Origin: Cruorifilaria tuberocauda
Lineage: Eukaryota > Nematoda > Chromadorea > Rhabditida > Onchocercidae
Direction: 5' to 3'
Length of the DNA stretch: 64,000 nt
Assembly (NCBI GenBank): GCA_013365365.1
Contig: JABVXU010000101.1
Location: forward strand, 62,001 to 126,000
The notes beneath the pieces were generated by a model. That model was given only the letters and a program-made list of their open reading frames with translations. It made no database searches and was not told the origin of the DNA. Shown piece by piece: positions 37,979-52,400 of the stretch. Every line of letters starts with the position of its first letter. Positions within the stretch are counted from its first letter, which is position 1. Both the position numbers and the translations under genes were made by a program.

Positions 37979-40900
37979 TTATTTCACCTGAATAGTCGGT
38001 AATCCTTGTACAACAACAAATCCAGTGATAGATAATGCATCCCGAATTTTTGACTGAGGCATCAATTCTGCGCAATTGTACTCTTTGTCCAAATCCAAAG
38101 ACACGAAATATCGGACATTTTCACGCCAAAAAAGGGATGTTTATTATGCAAATTAGGACTAGCTTCAAAATATGTTTGCATTTTGGAAATTAAACATAGT
38201 AATTATAAGTTCTGAATTAAATCTTACTTAAACATGGAATCTGAATCATCAGACAATATTTTTTGTTCGAAAATACCACTGAAGACATCATCAACTGAAC
38301 TTTCTTCTGAGCAATCAGTTACTAGATCAACTTTTCCTGTTTCCGGATACTGTGCAAGTATAGGCCAATGCAATATACCGCAGTCATCCATATATACTTT
38401 TTCAGACTGCAAATATAATTTCGTGCTGAACAACATGATAAAGTTCGAAATGTATCTCTAAATTGAAATTGAATTGATTACACAGACAAATTAAATTGTG
38501 TTGGAAGAAAGGAAATAGAGAAGAATTATCCCGCCAATAGAATTGTTGCTACATTTTGAAATAAAACAAAAACCAATTTAACTAATATAAAAAATAAAAA
38601 TATGCTTTAAAATTTAATTCGCTTCTTAAACCAAACAGCTTTTTGAATGCCACAAGTCTCAAATGACTATGAAGAAAACCATGATTTAGTGTCACCATCT
38701 TAACTATATCAGTGACTTCAAATTAAAATTAAAACGAACCTTTTTTAAAAATGCCAATTGCACTTCAATTTGTGACCATTCGAACGATTCTGGATTATCA
38801 AAGCATATAACTGGCTGAAAATTAATATTCCTCTCCTTGAATGCCGACAATAACTGACGCTTCGCTTTCAAATCGTTCTCATTCTGTAAGTATTATAATT
38901 TGAATGATTATCTTACGGTAAAAAAAGGACGGAAGAGAAGATGGACAGAAAAATCTAACAAAATTGATGACTCACATCTCGTCGTCTCTTCCGTTCATCT
39001 CGTTCCTCAATCTCGGCAAGTTGCAGCGCTGTTTCAAACAGCTCATTTATGCATTCATATTGTGGTTTAGAATCTAAATGCATGTATTTAAATGAAGCAG
39101 CCGAATCATTATACAATCAATATACAACTTGTTGAAGTTGCAGTTAAATAATCTTCAATTCTAAAAATTAATCTAATATAGCTCAAAAGGATCATGTATT
39201 TTTACTCACATTTCATGTTTATTTCATCGATTTATTACCTTATTTATTGCCCTACTTTAATGCCCTATTTTTTTCTAATTTAAATCTTTGACTTTTACTA
39301 TTCTTGATTATTTTTTATACCAGTTACTTTCTTCTCTTATGTCTACTTAATGATAAAGCGAAGAATAAAAGACCTAAGATAGAAATATATTTCATTACTT
39401 AATCAGATACTAACCATGATTGTATACAATTGTAGCAAACTTCTTTTTTCTATCATGTTCCCCAATGTCTTTGAGCCAGTCCATGCACTGTCTTCCTCGG
39501 CCAAGCTCCACTAAACATTCAGCACCACGAATAATTGCCTAAATAAAGATACTACATATATTTAAGCTTTTTTCCGATTTATTACAAAGTCATACACCAA
39601 ATTTCAAAGCAATAGAAGAACACAACATTTCATGATTTTTATTAAAAATTTATAAAATTAGAAAAAATTTCACAATTATAACATGCATCATATATTAAAA
39701 ACATGAGGAAAGTTATTCTGAATATCAAACAATATGCCAATCAGATCCCTCATTATAGCAAACGGAATGAATCCCGGTGGATGCAATAACCTGAGCCAGC
39801 TTGACTAAAGGGTAGATCAAATTCCAAGACTGATGTAATAGTTTAGATGAAAATTCAAAGAATTAAGAAGAAACTAAACGACCCTTTGAGCAAGATTTCA
39901 AATAATTTTACTCACGAAGCAAGCGCAAAAACCTTATAAATTTCAACGACTCCAACTCACATAATTTTTTGTCTGCCAAATTCTAAACATTATCATTTAC
40001 CTAATCGATAAACTGCAAAGATAAATAGAAATCAGAAAGAAACCTTCATATTTTCAGGATTGAACTTCCGAGCGAAGAAACAGTCTCTGAAAGCAGAACC
40101 AATATTACCAACACGTTTCTGAGCAGCAGCTCGATTAGCATATAAAATTGAGTTAAGCAATCGATCCGTACATCTCTGATTGATACCTACATAAATTTAA
40201 ATTGATAAAATTATTCATAATAAATTCAGAGCAAAAGCCTATAAAAAACACTAATCTCTTCATTTTGAATGAATTAATGTTTTATCCAAGTAAAGCTAAA
40301 TTCAAGAAATGAGAACCTTTGAGCTATTTACACTGAAATTGTTATGCTATATATAACAAAAAATGAGCAACTAAAACCACACCAATATAATAAGCTAATA
40401 AATGACATGAAACAGTACAAGTGAAGCATGAATTACCATCAGAATTCCTTTGATGATTGAAAAACTGCGAGTATAAACCAGAAATTTAAACTAAAAGATA
40501 GCAGGTTTTCCATTCTCATTATCTCATTATGCTAATAGACTTTTAATTTCAAAATATTTTTAATATCACAACAAACAAATACCATCCGTATATAAATTGA
40601 TAGCCCAATGATACTTCTTATATTCAAAATGCTTATTGCCATCCACTTTGTATTTTTCAGCAGTAGCCCGCCGATCCTCTAGGTCATCCTCTTCATATTT
40701 TAATGCCTAAAACGAAATAATCAACAAACATCTTATATATTTCGTAATTCGAAGATCTTAGAAAATGGAAAAATGAAATTAAATGGAAATATATGTGTCC
40801 GAATACCCAAAAATTGTCTTAATATGCTTCGTAACACTCTGAAATTTCATATTCATATATTTTGAAATTTTAAGATGAAATTATACCTGCAAAGCTTGGA

Positions 40901-41543
40901 TAGGCTCGGAAAACTCGCCATTTTTATCAGGTCGTAAAACGGTCATAAATGCTGGATGTTGATCAATTTCCCTACACCATTCATCATAATCGAATGGTTT
41001 CTTTCGCTCCTTTAAGTTTTATTTGAAATGATGATATTAAATCTTTTTCTTTGCAATAAAAATATTAGTTAAGATGTGTTCCCAAAATATTAACTACTGC
41101 TAGATGTATGCTTTTTTCTTTTCTTAGAACGATAAGCATTTGAACTCCTTGTCAATTCTCGTTTCTTTACTCAGAATAAGAGTGATATGCGTAAGTGAAC
41201 TATTAATGCGAATAGAAGATTATACTGCTAATATCACTCAAGATATCTACACAAAATAAAGCTGAGAAAAAAGAAAGCGCAATCGCATTGTAATAAAAAA
41301 ACCAGTAACATAAAAATCAATTCGCTTACTTATTAGTAACATAAAAATCAATTCGCTTACTTATTAGTAACATAAAAATCAATTCGCTTACTTATTAAAT
41401 GCAGAAAAGAAATCGACAAGATCAAAAGAAACCTGTTTAGTAAATCTATCAAGAAAATAATCCAAATCGTTATCTATTTCTTCGGCCAATCTAGTGTGTT
41501 CTGAGTCACTCATCAATGCTACTGTCTCTCCTGACGAATTCAT
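37979..41543 (-). CDS. ttc4: TTC4/Cns1-type TPR co-chaperone, with apparent frameshift in the last exon
   Basis: TTC4 binds HSP90/HSP70 C-termini through its TPR domain. Exons (5' to 3'): 41543-41433, 41009-40887, 40706-40583, 40186-40044, 39538-39415, 39073-38976, 38883-38740, 38406-38228, 38158-37979, giving 408 residues (human 387) if one base is added in the last exon. Residues 80-200 hold the TPRs, with KYKVDGNKHFEYKKYHWAINL and ILYANRAAAQKRVGN. EERDERKRRR follows. The C-terminal wheel domain starts near MDDCGILHWPILAQYPE and ends with VRYFVSLDLD and GFVVVQGLPTIQV. The last exon needs 7 rather than 6 T (plus-strand A-run 38128-38133) to join these blocks. Without it the reading frame ends early, either at MFK-stop (38224) or inside the exon. 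A TTTTTTCAG acceptor ends 17 nt before the ATG, so trans-splicing is likely. Confidence 0.88.
41304..41396. repeat. Three perfect tandem copies of a 31-bp unit
   Basis: Units 41304-41334, 41335-41365 and 41366-41396 are identical, each beginning AGTAACATAAAAATCAATTC. The array lies in TTC4 intron 1. Perfect identity suggests recent expansion, so copy number may vary between individuals. Confidence 0.95.
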
Positions 41544-42183
41544 TGTCAGAAATTCCAAAACTGAAAAAAAACTACCAGATTTAAAGACTTGTGAGCAAAT
41601 TGTGAACAATGATGCTATCCCATCTTGATGAATAAGAAAAATTGAAAGATGAAACATCTGAAGTTGAAAGAAAAAGAAGTGACGAAATCGATAGATTCAA
41701 TAACAAACGGACAGTAGGAGGGAAGAAAGGAAAAACGAAATAAATTTAAATAGGAATAAAATTAAAACATTAAAATTTCATATGGAAAATAGGAGAAAAT
41801 AAGAATATGTTTAAATAACAAAAACCATTAAAAGAACTACAACAAATTTCGTATGAGAAATTTGAAAATGGAAAACAAAGAAAAAAACAAGTGCGATATT
41901 TATATTAAGACCTTGAACGATAAATACAAAATGAAAAGATAATCGTAATAAAAAATATCTTAAGTAAAAACTAACTAGTAAACAAATGCTATCAAATGAA
42001 AAAAATAATAGCGATAAAAGTTACTTTTTTTGCTAAAGTAATTTCATTTTTATACTTAATTCTAGAAGATTTATTTTTAAATAATGTACAGCCATTCTAA
42101 TTATGCTATCAAAGTAAGTTAATTTGACAATCAACTAATTAATTAGTTAAAAAACTAATAACTTAAGCTTGAAGATAACTTAC

Positions 42184-42357
42184 TGACCATCTTATCTAAC
42201 TCTGACCAACAACCAAACAGTGGAAGATGTCGCGAGAAGTATGGACTAGAGCAGTAGTGATGATGATGCACAAGTCGATAGGTCACAAAAATGTCTGCAT
42301 CAATGCTAGTCAACGGTATGTACGCTTTAGTCTCATCTCGACATATGCTATACATTC
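42184..42357 (-). other. Candidate alternative first exon of TTC4
   Basis: A patch less A+T-rich than its surroundings with an AAATTAG acceptor, an ATG two bases later, 57 open codons (MYSICRDETKAYIPLTSIDA...) and a strong GTAAGT donor. It ends in phase 1. The exon carrying the TTC4 ATG is open upstream to its acceptor in exactly that phase, so a join would add an N-terminal extension. I recognise no domain, and similar extensions are not known in TTC4. It could equally be untranslated or belong to another transcript. The plus strand also has a short frame here. Confidence 0.4.
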
Positions 42358-45176
42358 CTAATTTGGATTGAAACTTGAAATTTTAATATAATTTTTAAAA
42401 ATTCAGAGAATGTTTAAGTTGCTTTCCAATGCCAAACAGTTCTTTATCGGATTACGCATCAGTTTATTAAATTTTTCAAAATTTCAGATGATCAAATGTA
42501 AAAAAAAATATAAAACTATCATGTATCATACAGTCCGCCATATAAATCATTAGAAGAGAAAAGCAAACAAAGGTAATTTCACTTTTACCTGTTTCTTTTT
42601 AACTATCATAAAAATGTCAAAAGTTTTGATCTCTTTTATTCTCTTGCTCTCTTTTTTTTCCCCGCTGTCTTCTTATCCTTTCCTCTCTTTTATCCTGAAA
42701 ATGAAGATTAAAAAAAATTTTTCAATTGCTTTTTTATATTTTACTCTTTGACAAAATTCAAGTACAAAACTTCGTTTTCATTTCTTTCAAATCATTTAAA
42801 ACTTAACAAAATGTTCAGTTTTTCTAATTCTTTTTACTCCTAACAAGCGACAATGTGTCCTTCTTGATACAAAATTATGTATGACATGTAAATGTTTACG
42901 AAACTAAGTAAATATTTACCATTCCAAGATTTCTACTACCAGATACTAAGCTACCTTCCGAAAATTTGAATTAGTATCAGGAATGCACTAATTAACGAAT
43001 GACTAGATATAACATTAGAAAACGATTTGTATATTTTAGATAAGAGAGCATATAAATTATAGAGGGCATATATTTTTCAAATACTTATCTACTTATATCC
43101 TTTTTCTCTCTTAATAATTTCAATCAAATTAATTTACATTCACTTCAGTGATAACAATCCACGCTTTTTTTTTCAACTGTTTATTTATCTGTGATATTCT
43201 ATCACTAATTTTGCAAGAAAAACCAGAAAAAGTTGAAAATGCTTTAAATATAAGCGTATTTATAGCAATTACTTTCGTTCATTAATTTAATTTTGTTTCA
43301 AGTTATTTTATCATTTATCGTAACAAATAATAAAGCTAACATTTCCATTCTTTTCCAACTACAAATCTTTTAACTTATGTATTCATATTTCGCTTTAATT
43401 ATTGAGAAAAATTCTTTTCTTTTTTGTCAAATCCTTAGGAACGAAATTTTATTATAATTTCGTTTCGCAAATTCCTTCCTTCATTTACGTTGAATGTTGA
43501 GAGGCGTAAGGAAAAAGATCCCTTACTACCGTTTTTTCATCATTCATGAATAATTAAGAATAAAAAGTCATATACATATTCCTTAATGACTTTATGTAAT
43601 TTATCAAATTCATTATCAGTAATGTGTCACTGCCTAAATCACAGATACAACTAGTCGACAGTTAAACTACTTCGTCCATACTTGTCCTCTGCTGATAAAA
43701 TTTGAAAAATGATAACATTGCATATGTGAAATATAAACAATACTAGGCTGTAATGAAAATGTGTATCGAAATTTCAACGTTCTTTTTAATTTTTCCAAAT
43801 TTTACAAAAGAAGTCAGAGCAAAAGTACAAAGTTAAATTGTTAAATTTTCATAAATTATATCAAAAGGGAAAAAATAACTAAAATACGACCATAGCAAAA
43901 GTGTAATTTTAAAACAGAATAGCTCAAAGAGAAAGAATACATGCAAAATATGAAGAAATTTACAAAATAAAATGAAACATTCGGGTATTCGCGTTAGAAA
44001 AAATACTATCTAAATCAAAAATAAATTAAAAATGGTGGAAGAAGGAAAAGAAGTTTTCGGAATATGGAAGAAAAAATATAACCTATGACTAGATAAAGTC
44101 TAATTTGATACCTAAATGCTAAAATAATAATAAGAACATGGAAAGTTTGACTAAAAAAGAATTTGCTGAAGTGCAAATTATAAAAGCTCCAGAAAAAAAT
44201 ACGACAATATATGAAATATGAATCACAATATACAAGATGCACTTAGACAGAAAAAGAGAAACAGAATGCACGAAAATTAATGAAAATTAGAAGATGACAA
44301 CTTGTCGCATTAAAATACCAAAGCTTTTCAAAAAAAAGAACCGTGATAAGTTTGATTTTAGGAAAGTGCTTAGAGATAATAATGTCAATTGATCTCATGA
44401 TCTTGCAAAATTTTCCCAATTCAGTTTTGCAATAATCGCGACAACACACTATTAAAAACTGAATGAAAACTATAAAGTAAGGGAAAAGGAATTTGTAGTT
44501 GAACGAAGTTCTTGAAAAGCAATTTTCCCTCTTTCTGTTTTACAAAATTATTCATTAATTTTCCTTCCAGTAATTTTGTCCTGAAATCAATGAGAAAAAA
44601 ACTATTATGCCAAAGAAGCCAAAGGAAACTGAGAAAGATATTACAAATTTGAATAAGCATAAACTAAACAGATATAAGTTTTAAATATCGATCACATCGC
44701 CTCTCATAAAATAGGAAAGATAAGAAATATACAACAAATCCCAAATAGAAATTAGACAGTATTTAAATACATGTATATAAATTTCAAATGTTACTAAGAA
44801 ATAAAATTTGGAATTTTAATCAAATTGGAGAGCTAAAATGCTAATTTCATGTTCGGGAAAAGAAAAAAAGATTGAAAAATGTATAAGAAGCAAGGTAACA
44901 TGCATTATCACACTCTACGCATTCTTCCATTACAGACAAACTTACTTTACATCAACGAAAAAAATAGCCAAGTAACCTTTCAACACTTGTGCTTAGCAAA
45001 CGCAAAAAAATGCATAAAATGTATCATGCAAAATTATGCAAATGATAACATTGATGCTTGTCATTTGAAAGCAAAATATTGTATGAGAGAAGAAAATTTT
45101 TAAAAATACAAAATACTAGATACTAGGATTCTAATTTAATAATAGCAACATCAGTCCATTTTTTGAGTTGCATAGT
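42358..45176. other. Intergenic region between the SLAIN-like gene and TTC4
   Basis: About 2.8 kb, very A+T-rich, with no frame longer than expected by chance that shows coding character. Promoter elements of TTC4 presumably lie at its left end; none is recognised. Confidence 0.5.
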
Positions 45177-48100
45177 TCAAAAGCATTCATCTGCCCATCT
45201 TTGTTCGCCCTGTGATATGCCACCACATTCGGAATGTGTATCATCGTATATATGTTGCGAGGATAATACTAATGATGGCGTGCTGCCACCAGCTAAGCCA
45301 CGAATAGCTCTGAAATATTCCATCTTTTTTTCAAATTTTAAATCACAAATGGCCATTCAAATCTTCATCGACTCAACTTTACATAAAAATTCTAAAATAA
45401 ACCTAGCTTAAAGAACGTCTTCCTTGCTTTAGTTTTTTACAATCCGGTTTAACAAAATTTTCATGTTAATTCAGTTGTAACAAAGCACTTCATTTGAAGA
45501 AAACATTTTAGTCTAATTTAATGTAATCATCTTCGAAAATGAATCCAAAAAACTGCATATAACTAATCTTAACGAGTTATTCTCACTTTAACCTCCTCAT
45601 AAAGCAGTAAAATCATTCATGCAGATAAAATCCACATATTTTGTTATCCCCAAAATTATAGCAAAATATTGTGATAAAGAATCTGAGAGCTGAGAACGCA
45701 CGATTTCGAGAGAATTGAAGCACGTGGTGTTGGAATCAAACTGCGTCCAAGACTTTTCCGAATCGGAGTCGGCAACCGCTAAAATCAAAAACGTTAAAAC
45801 AAGTCGCGAGTTACCAGTAAGCAAAATAATCTATGTTTTGGTAGCTGTTTACAATTACAAAATCAGCTCATGATAGATGAGTTTGGATATCAATTTTCAC
45901 GAACAACTATTCCTATAAAAGCGAATATCAAATAACACTAGGTTGTATCATGAAGTTTCCTTGAAAATACGTTCTCCTTTAGTTATTATTGGAAATTCAT
46001 ATTAAAAAAAAAGAATATTGTAAAAGGGATATAACTTACAGAAGCATGTAAAACAGGAGATGGACCAGTAACAGCTGATAACTTTGCACCATTTGCATTA
46101 AATTCAATAGATCTTGAGGATGCTAATGGCATTGTTCCTAATTTTGTAGGCTGCACCTGAGATTTACCTGAAATTCAGACATGAAGAAGTAAACTGCAAT
46201 TTTAAACTGAAAAATTGACTTGAAAAATTAAAGTGGAAATTATAACATTAAAGATTAAAAGTGAAGATTAGAAAACTATAAAACTTCTGTGCGAAATCTT
46301 GACTTGTTCAATAAGTGGTCAATTCGATTAATTGAATGAGAAAAAATACATATTTTTCCCTTTCCTTTTCAATATACATTAAGCGACTTACTAATACGAA
46401 TGAATTAAAGTAATTTTTAGCAAAATATAACTAAAATTTCAAACTAACGAGCACTTGAAGGAAGTATTTTGTTTGTAATTTCATCCTGAACACTAGATTT
46501 CAGTTTGCTTAATTCTTGTCGCAATTCTGAAAAACTTTGGTTTTGCGTGAAAAATCATAAAAGCGCGAATATTATCACTATTCCAGTCATGCTTAAATTA
46601 GTGCGAAAATTTTGCAAAGTTACGAAAAGAAACCTGCTTCCTGTCGTTCAACAATACTTTTAATATCTTTCAGATCCGGCTGTGTAGATGATGAATGGGA
46701 TTTCGCCAATCCATATGATGATTTTGATTTATCCAATAATGGTGATTGTTGTGAAATCTGAAAAAAGGCTTTCTAAGCTAACCGGAATTCTAAACGAAAA
46801 AGAAAGATCTTTTATTATTTAACCATAAATTCTATAATCAGAAGATAGATATATAAGGCATAGAGCTAATGTAAATATATATCTTATCTTTGATAAAATA
46901 TTATTTTATTTTCTATTACATATGTTTATTAGATTCTACTGAATGTAAAATAATCCCTTCTCCCTTTATCTTTAGAACAATCAAAATATTCAAGAAAATT
47001 GGAAATATCAAAAATATTCAAAGAGGTTGTAAATAAAGTCTGAAGTTGTTATATGAATAAGCAGGAGAATAAATGTACTGGAAACTCGATGAAACTTCAA
47101 CAAATTATCCTTTACATTGACAATACTAGCTAACTTCATTATCATTGCTTTTCAGTGTTCAATGTCAAATGTATATTGATTAGATAAGAAATTTCACGAA
47201 ATTTCTAGAAAATTTGCATGAAATGCTTTGACAAAAGTAGTACCATATTTTGTGCAATCATTGGCGTAACACGTGCAGTATTAATTTGTCGTGTCTGATA
47301 ACGTGAAACATTTGAGCTCAGTAGATGAGCGCTATTTGCGATAGACTGAAACACACCGTTTTAGTTATTTTCTAACCATATTATTTCTCAATAACACGAT
47401 TATCACATATCGCAATAATTTTTGAACCATTCAGCTTTCACAAAAATCACATTAGATAGGCTATAGCAATAATTGATTCATTTTAATTCACAATTCAGAT
47501 TGTTGGCTGACCGCAAACCAGTCGATGGAATATTATTACGCTATTAATATTCATTCAAATTTTCTAACAATTCAATACATATATACCTATTTTTCATCGA
47601 ATATTCATCAACTTTTGTTACATTTCAATAAATTTATATCTTCAGAATAAAAAAAAAATTACGTCTGCAGGTGGTGGTTCGATGCATTCACTTACTGCTG
47701 CGAGTGATGATCCATTCAAAACTACTTTATCGCGTGAATCTAAAATTTTATGTAAATTAAGTAAGAAAATCTAATGTTAAAAAATTTACGGTGAATATTA
47801 TTAATTTTAAAATTTACATATAAATATAATCACAAATAAATTAATGCAATAAGATGAGTTAAAAAAGCAGAATGCTTTTTTTATTTTCATTTTTGAAAAC
47901 AGAAACCCAAGCATGTGAAGCAATTAATATATTAATCTTGCCTTTCTTTCTTACTCCAAACTCTCAGATAAGGAAATCTATCATGTTTATTATATTAAGT
48001 AGTGATGAAAAATTGCATTCTTCAGCATTAAAAAAAAATACCTATATCATTTCTCATATTTCCTCATACTTTTTCACATTTTTTGTTGCTCTGGCAATTA

Positions 48101-49426
48101 AACTGTCACCTCAATCCGAATAATTTCAAAAAATCTCAAAAAAATCAAAAAGTGGTAAGAAACAGAATCTTGCAAGCATAACATAAGATGTTTTTTGAAA
48201 ATTTGTTAACATAATGGATAAATGAAATACTGCAAATAGAGCACTTATAAAATCTAGTTTAAAGACTGTGAAAAAAAAAGGTAAAAAAAACTGAGATTAA
48301 AAAGAATAAATGTTACAGGTCAAACGCAAAATGCTTATAAAAGCAATGAAAATCGAAATAAATTAGAGGTCATTTATAAATGCTTGATGAAGCTTGTGGA
48401 AAAAAGCGATCAGCAGCATTATATAAAGGTTACAGTAAACGATAAATATTAGTAAATAATATATATCACTTCATATGTCTCTTTATACGAATTTGATGAT
48501 CTTTCTAATTTTGATCATATTTTAGATGATTATGTATTTTTTAGGGTTTTAACTTGCATATGTTGGAAAAATAATGAGATTTGAATTTGCTAAGATGATG
48601 AAAAATTGACAAGTTATAAAATGCAATAAAAGTGTCGTTAAATATTTATAATAACATGCGACTCTGTCAATTGGTAGTAGTTCTAATCTTTTTTTTAAAT
48701 ACGGGAATGGAATGCTATGAAATAAAGGCAAGCTTAAAGGCATGGGCATAAGCATGGGCAAAAATTATAGAAAACAAAAATTCTTATCATAAAGAAAATC
48801 AATCATATCATTTATTACGAAGGCAAAAATCAAATGGAGTTCTGAAAATTATGCAAAATTTTGGAAACTAAATAAAGTTCTGAAAATAGGCATGCTATAA
48901 AGAGAAAAAATATGTATTTTGTACTAGCACTGACTAATGTCTGAATACAGAATTGAATAAAATTTCAGCAACTTAAAGGAAAGCGGAGAAGAGGTTTCAT
49001 TAGTTTCGAAGAAGTTTTTTTTTTAAATTGATGACGTATTGAATGAAAAGCAGAAAATTCTATAATTTTGAATTGTAATTTCACTTCCTCATCATTTTGT
49101 TTTAAGTTGCTTTCTTGTCTGCTTATAACAAAGTTAATGTTTCAATTTTTTTTTCAAAATTAGGTATATCAAACCGTAAAAAACACATAAACTGAAACTT
49201 TGAAGATTGCATTTCAAGATAAAAAATAATTAGCAAAAAAAAAGAAGCCAGGTGGAATCCTTTCGAAAACATCTATTCATAAGCAAATCAGAAAGTGATA
49301 TGCAATGAACGGAAATTTATTGAAATGGAAAATTTTTTCTCAAATGGAAAATTCAATTATTCTTTTTTCCTTTCATGATTACGATACCATTCATATTTAG
49401 TTTAAATTGCTGAATATGCAATACAA

Positions 49427-49462
<36 letters not shown>

Positions 49463-52400
49463 TGGTGAGTAAAAATAAATGTTTAATTGCATAATTGAAA
49501 TGATTTTACCGTTTTGTGATGAGACTGCAATTGATACAATACTGGCAGTATCGATAACTGTATTAGCAGCAATAGATGGTATGCCATTAAAATCGGAGCT
49601 TGCATCATAAAATTCATCATTTTCATCATCATCACCATCATCATTAACATTATCTGATATTACTGTCATATGTCCAATTGGTAGTGAAGGTAATGCTGAT
49701 GATACAGCGCTTTCCGAAATCCCATGCTGCTGTTGTTCGTAAGATATTTTCGAATGTTGCTTATTTAATTTTTTATCCAAAACAGATATAGAGTTATCAT
49801 TCGAATTTGATACGATTCCTTCGTTTTTAAAAATTTTTTCATCATCATTATCATCATTAGATTGGTTTATTTCTATTTGTTCTTCCTGAACTTGAGCCAT
49901 ATATTTCCGTTTATATTCGCCCATATTTCCCGTTTTTTCGCGTAATTTTTCAGCTTTTTTTTCTACAAAATATTTGAGGAATCCGCTGGCAAATAATAAC
50001 AAATATCATAAGGATAGATTTGAAAACTAAACTATATATGTATATAAAACAAACCGTTAAAATGAGAAGCAACGATACAACAGCTTCGTTTAACTTCTTT
50101 TTCAAATTTGTTTAAGCTATGGCTATCATTCAAATGGTCTGATAAAAATGAACTGGAAAGCAAAAAATGATTCAATGTGAAACAGTAATCCGTACTTTCC
50201 ATGATTAATCCCAAAATTCCATTATTAATTATTCAAAACTCAAAAATATACCTAAATAAAGGCTAAAGTTTTAGGAAGAATTAAATAATATTTGAAAAAC
50301 TAATATCTGACATGGTAATAGAGTACTAAAATATACGAGGTATGGAGTTTAACACGGCAAACAAAATCGCCTGTATGACTTATTACTAAGCCTGAAAGAC
50401 TTGAAAGTTAGAAAAGTTAGGCAATATGAAAAATAATTAATTATTTGTTCAAAATTTTACTATACTGATTTTTCAATATACTGGAGCACAAAAGCTTGAA
50501 AAACTGGTTCCTCTGCTTCCACCAGCCCATACTCAAATTTATGGAGTGCATTTTCAAAAAAAAAAAATTCAAATCAAATCTCACTTAAATCCTCCACTAC
50601 ATACCATTAAGCCTATCATCACAACAATAAAACAGAAAAATCAATTCTTGGAAAAAGTCAATAATTTGAATGCACTAAAAGGTTAAGTATAAATAAATAA
50701 AATTTTTTTCTGACAAACAATTAAAGAAAAAATAACGTTCTTTTAAAAAGGATAAAATAAAAACAAGTGATGAATCAATCATTGGGGAAACGAGAAATGA
50801 GAGTGAGTTAGAACGAAAATACTATAGTATGACAAAATGTGTTAGCTATCCTTTCATCACTCCTCTCGGGACCATTTTGCAACAATTCTTTCTTTTCATA
50901 TAAAAATTATAATGTATTCATTTAAAAATCCAAAACTTATCATTCACACCTATTTTTCAATCCTTTCCAATCTCATGCTTCTGACAAGAAATTTCACATC
51001 AATGGTGTGTTATTCTTCTCAAAGATGCTTGAGACTAATCAGTTTTGAAGTTATCTGGACTTAAATATTTTCGAAAATTTGTTATCCTTAACTTAAGATC
51101 AAATTAGAAATATAAAAAAAATGAGGCCATCAAATTAAACTATTGAAATCTTAACTTGTGAATAATGAATTGTGACTTGATATGTTCAAAATATAAATTT
51201 GACGCAAAAAGGTGCACCCATGAGTTTAAAATCTGAAGCCGTGTAAAATATTCATACAAGATAAACAGATTTGAGATTAGGTCCAATAATCACGAGAATT
51301 CGGGATATCGACACAAAATTGCATTGCACGTAAAGCTATGCCAAGAAATGTAATGGACCGATGATCAAATCGATTTATCATTGATACTTCTTTCTTGAAA
51401 AAAAACTAAAACAAAAAAAACAAACAATCGTAATAGACTAATGTAGGATTGCAAACAAAAAAACTAAGTAGTTCAAAAATAAAAATTATAAATAAAAAAA
51501 ATTACACATAAAAACAATTGGGTCGTGAGAAATGATACAGAAAATTTCTACTCGATTACTTCTGTGATATAACCGAAGAGAAGAGGAAAAAGAAAACAAA
51601 AGAAAAAAAATATGAAAATAACTGAGATCAAAAAACTAAAAAATGAAGAGAATCAAAATGATAATGATACTAATAAAATGACATCTAAAAAAAAATTAAA
51701 ATAATTATAATAAAAATGAGAAACGAAATCAAATACAGAATTGAAGAGAACGCAATTATCGAAGAAATGAAATTACAGTCACTCATAATTTCCTCAAAAT
51801 CTTTACTCACACATTTTACTGAAACGGAAAGCTTGGGAGGGAATCAATTAATGAGCTTTTGTTTATAAATTTCTTATCATTTAAGCCGGCTCTTACTGTC
51901 ATCAAGCTTTTGAAGATAAAACATATAGTAACAATTACAAGTAAAAATTAAGGAATGAAGTGACGATGAGAGAGAGAGTATAACAGCATTAGCGGGTAAG
52001 ATTTTATTACACTAACTGCAAAGTAAATTCACTCAAGAATTATCAAATAAAACTTATGTAAGCAATGGATCTAGGAATCTTCAATTTGAAATCGTCACAT
52101 TTTGCTACTGCTCTTTTATAAAAGCCTTTTGTGATTCTTTATTTAATTCAAATTTCAGCAAGCCGTCTGTTACGAAAGGATAGCCTTTCATTTTTGATAA
52201 AAGTAAGTACATACTGATGATAGGTAATAAAGCAATTGATTTAATACACATACAGCGATTGATTTGATATGATATATATGATATTTTGATGATTTATCAT
52301 GATACTCCTATGAATTAATGCGATGCGAAACAATTATAGTCACTTACCAAAATCAGTATCTACTAGTTTGGTTATCAAATTTGATTCAAACTCAAATTTT

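Noticed and set aside
45163..45411. Cys-rich plus-strand ORF
   Set aside because: Antisense shadow of the last exon of the SLAIN-like gene (45309-45177).
45597..45824. Minus-strand ORF ending ...MNDFTAL as last exon of the SLAIN-like gene
   Set aside because: It is in the wrong frame relative to the preceding exons. The phase-consistent frame reads RLPTPIRKSLGRSLIPTPR, and the GTGCGT donor leads in phase to the terminal exon at 45309-45177.
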